Shown here: one piece after another, positions 1-5,383 of the stretch
How positions within the stretch are numbered: position 1 is the stretch's first letter
How the letters are laid out: each line of letters starts with the position of its first letter
Origin: Candidatus Buchananbacteria bacterium
Lineage (GTDB): Bacteria > Patescibacteriota > Patescibacteriia > 2-01-FULL-39-33
DNA length: 9,310 nucleotides
NCBI GenBank assembly: GCA_903859075.1
Contig: CAIOLF010000045.1
Location: 1-9,310 of the forward strand
Reading direction: 5' to 3'
Notes under the pieces: generated by a model
What the model was told of the DNA's origin: nothing
Databases searched by the model: none
Seen by the model: only the letters and a program-made list of their open reading frames with translations
Position numbers and translations under genes: made by a program

Positions 1-58
1 ATTATAATATTAATGATATTTAACAACTATGATTTTCTGTCAATCTCCCGGGCTGAAA
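1..58. other. AT-rich intergenic region downstream of the VirB8-like gene
   Basis: The stretch after the last minus-strand stop is strongly AT-rich at its outer end: only 3 of the first 30 bases are G or C. On the minus strand it holds a perfect TTGACA at 43-38. A TATAAT lies at 6-1, and because the octamer at 1-8 is self-complementary the same hexamer also reads on the plus strand at 3-8. The TTGACA-to-TATAAT spacing is 31 bp, too long for one sigma-70 promoter, and the best -10 at normal spacing is poor. It may be a promoter region for a gene beyond the window edge, but this is weak. The CCCGGG at 47-52 is not part of a terminator hairpin and no T-run follows it. Confidence 0.3.
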
Positions 59-634
59 CTAATTCACTGCCAGGGAATCGACTCTCCAATCGCTGCCTAT
101 TTTAACGAACTGCAAGGTCATTTCCTGATAAAACACTCGGGGGCCGGAATTATCGCCGCTATACTGCACGCGCTGCAATTGGACTTTGACCGTCGCCTGA
201 GTGTCGCTAATTTCCAATAGTTCGCTATTAAGGGCTTTGGAGCTATAACCGACAAAGACCGGGGCGGACGACATTTGTCCGGCATCAATCAATTCTCTGG
301 CCGTATTCTGCATCTTCAAAGTCATCAGCGGTTTTAAATCTTCCAAGTTCTTATTAGGCTGATCGGAGGAATAACTGCCGTAGCGCTCAGCGAAAGTGGC
401 CGCCACCTGCTTGAGTCCGAGAGGATATTCTTTTTCCTGTTCCTGGCGCTCTTTACTGGGCGGAGGAATGGGAGCCACCGGCTCCACGTTCACATTCAAG
501 TTGGCGTTGGCGTTGATATTGCCGCTGGGCGGAAGCTTAGCTCTGGGCCGGAATAAAAACCAAAAAAACAACGCCATTACCAGCACCGCAACGGTTACCA
601 GGATGGCCAAAATTATTTTTCGACGCGTATCCAT
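59..634 (-). CDS. Membrane-anchored NTF2/VirB8-like protein of a type IV secretion operon
   Basis: This 191-residue protein has a short basic start, one transmembrane segment (about residues 7-28) and a low-complexity linker (about 33-66). A C-terminal soluble domain (about 70-190) would lie outside the membrane. That domain shows helix-rich first half, then strands ending in a pattern like LQFVKIGSDWRVDSL, typical of NTF2-like folds such as VirB8 and its Gram-positive counterparts. Those proteins help assemble the secretion channel. The assignment rests on fold-like pattern, size, topology and position just after the VirB4 ATPase gene, not on a diagnostic motif. The linker alternates Asn with small or aliphatic residues at 39-50, then becomes Pro- and Glu-rich. 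The ATG at 634 was chosen because it directly precedes the basic residues and membrane segment. No Shine-Dalgarno motif is visible. The stop is TAG. There is no lipobox. It could instead be an unrelated membrane-anchored NTF2-like protein. Confidence 0.8.
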   Translation of the reverse strand: MDTRRKIILAILVTVAVLVMALFFWFLFRPRAKLPPSGNINANANLNVNVEPVAPIPPPSKERQEQEKEYPLGLKQVAATFAERYGSYSSDQPNKNLEDLKPLMTLKMQNTARELIDAGQMSSAPVFVGYSSKALNSELLEISDTQATVKVQLQRVQYSGDNSGPRVFYQEMTLQFVKIGSDWRVDSLAVN

Positions 635-635
635 A

Positions 636-663
636 GATTAGAAATTAGGAATTAAAAATTAAG
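636..663. repeat. Four-unit 7-bp repeat tract in the spacer after virB4
   Basis: On the plus strand four consecutive heptamers can be read: gattaga, aattagg, aattaaa and aattaag. The tract fills almost the whole 24-nt spacer between the VirB4 and VirB8-like genes and contains the VirB4 stop codon (659-661). The units are degenerate but keep a 7-bp period. It shows no dyad symmetry that would suggest a terminator. Confidence 0.6.
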
Positions 664-2569
664 CGTTTCCCGCCATCATCGCCTCTTCAAACTCCTTTTT
701 GGCCTGTTCTATTTCTAAGAGTTGCCGCGGATCGGAAGTAATCAGCTGATCTTCGGAGTAGGAGGCTACCACCTTGACCGCTACGTGCTTGGAGCCGGCA
801 AAAAAGATGCCTTCGCCCACCCCGCCCTCGAGCAGCAGATACTTCTCGCCCTCCGTCAGCATGAAAGTCTTTTGGATCAGGTTAATGGCGGCCGGCGATT
901 GCTTGAGTAGGATCTGAATGGAAGAATTATTGACAATGGCCTGGCCATAGGGCGAAGTCAGAAAGTCATTGACATCCTGGGTGATGGTCGTTACGCCCAG
1001 ATAATATTTGCGGCAGCGTTTGACCAGCGCAAAAATAAACTTGGCCGAATCCTCCCGCTGCATCAGCCACCAGGCCTCATCCACCACCAGGATGCGGCGC
1101 TTCATCTGGCTGCGCACCACATTCCAAATATAATTGACGATGGAATAAATAGCCATCGGCTTCAGCTCGTCTTCCAAATCACGGACGGAAAAAACCACTA
1201 ATTGATTGGTGAGCACCACGTTAGTGGGATTATTGAACAAACCGGAAAAAGTGCCTTCCGTGAATTTTTTGAGGCGCAAGACGATGTCTTCGGCGCCTTC
1301 CATGCCTTCAAGAATTTCTTGGAAATCCTGCAGCACCGGCGGCTCCACCTTGGTCAGATCGACATCCGGAGTGATATCCTTGCGCGCGTAGGTTTCCAAA
1401 AGGGCGCGGTCGATTATTGAATCCTCTTCGTAAGTGATATTGCCGATCATCAGCCGGACCAATCCCTTCACGGTGATGACGGCGCTGCGGATGACGTCCC
1501 CCGCCTTGGAATCCTCGCCGACCGCCCGCGGCAAATCAAAAGGATTGATTTTGCTTTCCGAATTAAGCGAAATATCAATGTAAGTGCCGCCGACCGCGTC
1601 GCAAAGATGCTTGTACTCGCGCTCCGGATCAATAATTATGACATCCGTACCGAACATCAGGCTGCGCAAGACTTCCAATTTGATCGTGTACGATTTGCCG
1701 GCGCCGGAAGTGGCAAAAACCACCGCGTTGGCGTTCTGCAAAGAAAAACGGTCAAATAAAATCAGGCTGTTGTTGTGGCGGTTGATTCCGTAAAGAATGC
1801 CGTTATCGGAAGTCAGATCCGAAGAGACAAAGGGAAAGGAACTGGCCGCCGGCGAAGTATTGAAATTGACCAGCACCTGCATTTCGTCAAAAGCCATGGG
1901 CAAGGTGGAATTGAACCCCTGCTCGGCCTGGTAAAAAACCCGGCGCGAATAGACCAGTACCGAACCGAGAGCGTTTTCAATCCGCTCACTGGTCTCATCC
2001 AGCTCGGCCAGCGTCTTGGCGTAAAAGGTTATGTAAAGGGCGCTTTGGAAAAAATGCTCCACTCCCTGAGTCAAGTCATCGCGCAGTTTTTCCATATCGC
2101 GCAAGGCCGTCTCCGCCAAAGGATCGCGCGGCGCGCCTTTTTCCGCCGCGGTGATAAGTCCCGCTTCAACGTTGCCGACTTTTTTCTTCAGCTGCTTGAG
2201 AATAATCGCGGCCTTGACCGGATAAAAATACAAAGCCATGTCGGCGGTAATATCCATGTTGATTATCGGAGCAAACCAGCCGACGTTGATATAGCGCGGA
2301 TATTCCACGACGAAAATCGTGCGCACGAACAGCTCGCCGAGCATCAGATATGACGGCTTGACTTCCAGCGCGGCCGGCGCGATCAAATCCTTCAGAGAAA
2401 CCACCCCCACCCGATAGACGCGCTCCTCTTCCAAGAGCTCCCGGCTGATGCCTAATTCTTTTTCTTCAATTTTCTTTTTTTGCACGGTCGTCAACTGAGG
2501 CGCCTTGTCCAAAGGCGCCACTGGCGGCAGCTGATTATTTTGTTTGAGGTCTGAAGGATTAAAAACCAT
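659..2569 (-). CDS. virB4: VirB4-type type IV secretion ATPase (catalytic part)
   Basis: This 636-residue protein is the energising cytoplasmic ATPase of a type IV secretion system (VirB4/TraC/TrbE family). The Walker A loop is ATSGAGKS at residues 286-293. The DPEREY motif at 314-319 and the Walker B strand ILVVDE ending at D497-E498 are intact. A TTITQD motif at 528-532 matches the glutamine-containing motif after Walker B in VirB4 and related RecA/HerA ATPases. Residues 50-240 look like the second part of the CagE/TrbE/VirB N-terminal domain, which contacts the membrane complex. The first part of that domain is missing here and is encoded by the separate gene just upstream. 229 plus 636 residues gives 865, close to a full-length VirB4/TraC. 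The ATG lies 2 nt after the upstream stop, suggesting translational coupling. A TAA in this frame at 2581-2579 rules out an earlier in-frame start there. No Shine-Dalgarno motif is visible. The ATPase assignment is secure; the transported substrate is unknown. Confidence 0.96.
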   Translation of the reverse strand: MVFNPSDLKQNNQLPPVAPLDKAPQLTTVQKKKIEEKELGISRELLEEERVYRVGVVSLKDLIAPAALEVKPSYLMLGELFVRTIFVVEYPRYINVGWFAPIINMDITADMALYFYPVKAAIILKQLKKKVGNVEAGLITAAEKGAPRDPLAETALRDMEKLRDDLTQGVEHFFQSALYITFYAKTLAELDETSERIENALGSVLVYSRRVFYQAEQGFNSTLPMAFDEMQVLVNFNTSPAASSFPFVSSDLTSDNGILYGINRHNNSLILFDRFSLQNANAVVFATSGAGKSYTIKLEVLRSLMFGTDVIIIDPEREYKHLCDAVGGTYIDISLNSESKINPFDLPRAVGEDSKAGDVIRSAVITVKGLVRLMIGNITYEEDSIIDRALLETYARKDITPDVDLTKVEPPVLQDFQEILEGMEGAEDIVLRLKKFTEGTFSGLFNNPTNVVLTNQLVVFSVRDLEDELKPMAIYSIVNYIWNVVRSQMKRRILVVDEAWWLMQREDSAKFIFALVKRCRKYYLGVTTITQDVNDFLTSPYGQAIVNNSSIQILLKQSPAAINLIQKTFMLTEGEKYLLLEGGVGEGIFFAGSKHVAVKVVASYSEDQLITSDPRQLLEIEQAKKEFEEAMMAGNA

Positions 2570-2571
2570 AA

Positions 2572-3261
2572 TTAAATATTAAAAGCTGATTCTTCCAGGC
2601 GCAGTTTATCGATATTTTCCATTTTTTCCGCGTTGGAAATAGTCGGATTATAAGTGTTATAGAACAGTTCAATCAGCGATTGCGTATCCAGTACGCTGGC
2701 CTTGAGCCCCATGCTGGCCAAACCGGAAAGAACCTTATCTATATAGACAAACAAATCCTTATGCCGGTCGGCGAATTGCTTCTGATTTAAAGTAATGATG
2801 CCGGTTGGCTGCAACACATCGCCGCTCCGTTGCCAAAAACTCCTCTTCTTATTGGTAAAAGGATCGTAAGGCACGACAATAAAGAATCTTTTGCTCATGA
2901 TATTGCCGCGACCGACCAGGTCGGTTATGTATTGCCGGTATTCTGCCGTTTGGATCTTGAGCAAATCGTTGGTCTGATCTTTTTCCGCCTTCTCAATATT
3001 GGCAATATAATTATCCAAGTTCAGCTTACGCGACTGAACCACGATTTGTATCGGCGCGTCCAGCGCGTTAAGAAAACTGATATAGCCGGAAACAATGGCG
3101 TTCTGCTCGTCCTCTGATTTGAGGGCGAAGTTAATCGAAGACACCAAAAGCAAAGCCCGCAGACTGCCATCTTTTAAAACCACGCAATCATCGCGGATCT
3201 CGGCGATCTGCAAATATTTCTGCGTTGGAGGAATAGTTTTGTTAGCCGCTTTGTCTGGCAT
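2572..3261 (-). CDS. TraC/VirB4 N-terminal-type domain protein (separate subunit)
   Basis: This 229-residue protein has no predicted membrane segment and no nucleotide-binding motif. It resembles the first part of TraC/VirB4 proteins. The opening strands (about 18-45) carry a pattern ending in LLLVSSINFALKSEDEQ. A helix (about 50-65) is followed by the strand IQIVVQSRKLNLDNY (about 71-85). A long helix (86-115) and the strand KRFFIVVPYDPF (124-135) come next. The end, LIELFYNTYNPT, is the usual boundary before the rest of VirB4. The gene immediately precedes the ATPase gene, whose own N-terminus starts where this domain would end, so the two products very likely assemble into one functional VirB4. 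Its role would be docking the ATPase to the inner-membrane channel proteins. The ATG at 3261 has no Shine-Dalgarno sequence. It is preceded by a 40-nt AT-rich gap after prgI, the longest spacer in the operon. The family call is by pattern and context. Confidence 0.87.
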   Translation of the reverse strand: MPDKAANKTIPPTQKYLQIAEIRDDCVVLKDGSLRALLLVSSINFALKSEDEQNAIVSGYISFLNALDAPIQIVVQSRKLNLDNYIANIEKAEKDQTNDLLKIQTAEYRQYITDLVGRGNIMSKRFFIVVPYDPFTNKKRSFWQRSGDVLQPTGIITLNQKQFADRHKDLFVYIDKVLSGLASMGLKASVLDTQSLIELFYNTYNPTISNAEKMENIDKLRLEESAFNI

Positions 3262-3301
3262 ATGATTATTTGTCCGGCAAAATATTATTCATATTTATAA
3301 T
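3262..3301 (-). other. AT-rich 40-nt spacer before the TraC-like gene
   Basis: This is the longest gap between the VirB6 and VirB8-like genes. It contains an 11-bp stretch (3269-3279) that matches the first codons of the following gene (3250-3260) at 10 of 11 positions, offset by 19 bp. I see no ribosome-binding motif, no hairpin and no convincing promoter in it. Confidence 0.4.
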
Positions 3302-3745
3302 TTATAGCGAGTTTCCGTTTTCTCCGCGATAGACGCCCCCGGTATCGATAATCAGGGCTAATTCCGAAAGCCGCGAAGAAGATATCGGCTGACGCGGGGC
3401 TCGCGGCGGAGAAACTTTTATTTCCTGGGATCTTTTCAAATCCGCCAGCAACTGCGCCCGGGTAAGCTGCTTCTTCCAGACTTTCAATTTCGGACTTTTC
3501 AGAGTTTGGATGAAATTGAGCGCGAAATAATGGAAGTTCTGGCCGTTTATCTTGGCAAAAGCGATGACCACGGCGATAAATACCACGATCAAACTGGCGA
3601 CGACGAAAAGCGTAAAATCAAAAATCTTGTAAAAAACAAAACAGAACATTCCGGCAATCATCATTTCAATGAATTGCCGAACGGTTATCGGGCCGAAAAT
3701 CTTATCCTCGGCGTCCAAAAATTGCGGTACGACTATTTGTTCCAT
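3302..3745 (-). CDS. PrgI family protein (VirB3-like inner-membrane component)
   Basis: This 147-residue protein opens with the family's characteristic start, VPQFLDAEDKIFGPITVRQF (residues 6-25). Two adjacent membrane segments follow at about 26-44 and 46-66, separated by a very short turn. The rest is a basic soluble tail (about 68-147) containing YFALNFIQTLKSPKLKVWKK. PrgI-family proteins are the VirB3 counterparts of Gram-positive and Patescibacteria type IV secretion systems. They sit in the cytoplasmic membrane next to VirB4, and their genes normally neighbour the VirB4 gene, as here. The ATG is 1 nt after the TAA of the preceding 543-codon gene, strongly suggesting coupled translation. 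A purine-rich AGGGA sits 14 nt upstream of the ATG, further than usual. The extreme C-terminus (about 105-147) is Pro/Ser/Arg-rich and probably disordered. Confidence 0.93.
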   Translation of the reverse strand: MEQIVVPQFLDAEDKIFGPITVRQFIEMMIAGMFCFVFYKIFDFTLFVVASLIVVFIAVVIAFAKINGQNFHYFALNFIQTLKSPKLKVWKKQLTRAQLLADLKRSQEIKVSPPRAPRQPISSSRLSELALIIDTGGVYRGENGNSL

Positions 3746-3746
3746 T

Positions 3747-5378
3747 TTAATATCTTAATTCCCTATTAAGTTCCATTATAGCATTAAACTCTTCAAGCGT
3801 CAGCGTCGGCTTGCCGGCTTGCTGGCGCTCGGCGATAATCTGTTCAATACCGCGTCCCTCCGCCATGGAGGCCTGCCCCAGCAAGCGATAGAAACGGCTG
3901 ACTTCACTTTTATGCCAAGCAAGGATGCCTTCCGCTCTCTTGGTATACAATTCTTTCTCCAGTAGAGTAACCTTCTCCTTGATTTTTTTAGCCGCAACGA
4001 CCGGATCAGAACTAATGCGGCGGAAATCAATAATCGTCATGGTCTCCAGCTCCTCTATCGGGCCTATAAGCTTGCGGACGAATTTGACATCATCCAGGCT
4101 GGGGCGCTTCGCCGACATCATCGCGGGCTTTGGGGGCAAAGTCTTAGTCGGAGCAATGTAAGGCCGGGGCCTGGCGGGAGGAAGGTTGGCCGGTTTTTCA
4201 ACCGGCAATTCCGCCTTGAGTTCTTCTTTTGGCACTACCACTTCCGGTTTTGCCGGTATAATTGGAGCTGGCTCTTCCTTTTTTGGCGCGACAACTGATT
4301 GTATTTCTGACGCTAGTTTTTGTGGCGGCAATATTTTAGACGCCACCAGCACCTCTTCCGGCATACGAATAACCGGCAGACCGTCTTCTTCTTCAATAAT
4401 CGGATAAACCTCTCCTTTGTCAGGAAGGCCGCCGAATCTTTTTTTCTTGGTATCTTGATTATCGGTTATTAAATTTTCAATTCTTTCTTCTAAAATTTCT
4501 TTTGTGTCTTGTGTCTTGTATCTTGTATCTTGAACGCTAAATCCATCTTTTTCCCTCTTTTCCTCTAGTGTCAGCGGCTTGGCCGGCTCATTAGCAGTAG
4601 CCGAAATATTTTTTTTCTCCGGCGGCTGCTGATACACCGGAAATTCAATCTTCGGCTTAACGGCCGAAACAGTCTCCGGCATTTGGCCATTTCTGAAATC
4701 ACCTTCTTTATCTTTTATTATTTTAATCAGAAATCTGGCCTTTTCTTCATCCAATTCCATGCCGCCGATCTTCCGGCTCTTGGTCAGCACCTCCAGCGTC
4801 TCAATGTCATCGCGGACATCGCGGAGCTTGGCAACGACAAAATTCTGCAGCCGCTTCATGATCACTTCGTCTTTATCTTTGAAGCCGAAGTCCTTGATGA
4901 TTGCCTGCGCTTGCGCCGCGTAATCATCAGCAGAAGGGACTTGATGCTCAAAAGCCGGCATTGATTTCACTTCTTCCTCATCAGTGGAGGAAAAAACCAT
5001 TTTAGCGGCGTTAGCTGCCGGCTCTATATCTTTTTGAGCGACTGTTTTTTCCGCTTCTTCTTCCTTGGGTTCTTGGTTTAATTCCGGCGGCGGTACTGTT
5101 CCGCCTAATTTTTTTATGAAATTATCCAGTCCGGCAATGTCTTGGCGGAAAGGCAGGAAACGGAGCATCGCCGCTTGCAAAGCGATCTTATCGGCGATCT
5201 TTTTGTCTTTTACCGCGGCGACAGTTTTATCATAAAAAACATTCAGAGAATCTCGGCCTAAAATAACCCTGGTCATTCCGGTAACAATCAGATAAAAAAC
5301 ATCATCGGCTAAATTATAGCTGTTAAGCCAATCTTCTTCCTGACGCAGTTTGACGATTTCTTCACTGGTATAATCCAT
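3747..5378 (-). CDS. Uncharacterised Pro/Lys/Glu-rich protein in the type IV secretion operon
   Basis: I do not recognise a named family for this 543-residue protein. It has no signal peptide or membrane segment, so it is probably cytoplasmic. Visible parts are: a compact helical N-terminal region (1-95), an acidic linker (95-150), a second helical region with coiled-coil character (about 150-225), a long Pro/Lys/Glu-rich linker (about 230-430), and a helical C-terminal region (430-543). The C-terminal region, with IGPIEELETM, DFRRISSDP and AWHKSEVSRFYRLLGQ, looks like a conserved folded domain. The gene lies between those for VirB6 (5-nt gap) and PrgI (1-nt gap), so it is probably made in step with the channel. 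A role as cytoplasmic scaffold, substrate adaptor or partner of the VirB6 tail is possible, but nothing in the sequence proves it. A 7-bp repeat tract is translated within the linker (residues 282-292). No Shine-Dalgarno motif precedes the ATG. Confidence 0.88.
   Translation of the reverse strand: MDYTSEEIVKLRQEEDWLNSYNLADDVFYLIVTGMTRVILGRDSLNVFYDKTVAAVKDKKIADKIALQAAMLRFLPFRQDIAGLDNFIKKLGGTVPPPELNQEPKEEEAEKTVAQKDIEPAANAAKMVFSSTDEEEVKSMPAFEHQVPSADDYAAQAQAIIKDFGFKDKDEVIMKRLQNFVVAKLRDVRDDIETLEVLTKSRKIGGMELDEEKARFLIKIIKDKEGDFRNGQMPETVSAVKPKIEFPVYQQPPEKKNISATANEPAKPLTLEEKREKDGFSVQDTRYKTQDTKEILEERIENLITDNQDTKKKRFGGLPDKGEVYPIIEEEDGLPVIRMPEEVLVASKILPPQKLASEIQSVVAPKKEEPAPIIPAKPEVVVPKEELKAELPVEKPANLPPARPRPYIAPTKTLPPKPAMMSAKRPSLDDVKFVRKLIGPIEELETMTIIDFRRISSDPVVAAKKIKEKVTLLEKELYTKRAEGILAWHKSEVSRFYRLLGQASMAEGRGIEQIIAERQQAGKPTLTLEEFNAIMELNRELRY
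3754..3770 (-). promoter_or_regulatory. Small inverted repeat with AGGGA in its loop, before prgI
   Basis: On the coding strand CTTAAT-AGGGA-ATTAAG forms a perfect 6-bp but AT-rich stem. The only ribosome-binding-like motif near the prgI start is in the loop. It lies within the last codons of the 543-codon gene. It could influence coupled initiation of prgI, but the stem is weak and may be chance. Confidence 0.25.
4189..4206 (-). other. GC-rich hairpin with GAAA tetraloop inside a coding region
   Basis: The coding strand reads GCCGGTT-GAAA-AACCGGC: a perfect 7-bp stem closed by a GNRA-type tetraloop. It lies inside the Pro-rich linker of the 543-residue protein, encoding part of PVEKPA (393-398). 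No T-run follows on either strand, so it is not a terminator. It may be a by-product of repeated Pro codons. Confidence 0.35.
4449..4535. repeat. Translated 7-bp tandem repeat tract with a detached copy
   Basis: On the plus strand 4501-4535 reads as five heptamers: tttgtgt, cttgtgt, cttgtat, cttgtat and cttgaac. A further exact tatcttg copy lies at 4451-4457, 43 nt away. Being 21 bp over three units, the tract keeps the frame and yields a 7-residue period, QDTRYKT then QDTK, with a third QDTK at residues 308-311. The surrounding 120 bases (4441-4560) are about 28% GC by hand count, far below the flanking coding sequence. Confidence 0.75.
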
Positions 5379-5383
5379 GACTT

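Noticed and set aside
47..52. CCCGGG as a terminator stem after the last gene
   Set aside because: The palindrome does not extend, has no loop and is not followed by a T-run.
1775..2353. Plus-strand open frame of 192 codons opposite the VirB4 gene
   Set aside because: It is antisense to a well-supported conserved ATPase, has no recognisable domain and reads like a mirror of GC-rich codons.
2567..2600. Programmed frameshift joining the TraC-like domain to the ATPase
   Set aside because: There is no slippery heptamer, and the ATPase frame contains a TAA at 2581-2579, so two separate proteins are more likely.
4501..4535. CRISPR-like repeats
   Set aside because: The units are only 7 bp with no unique spacers between them, and they are translated in frame.
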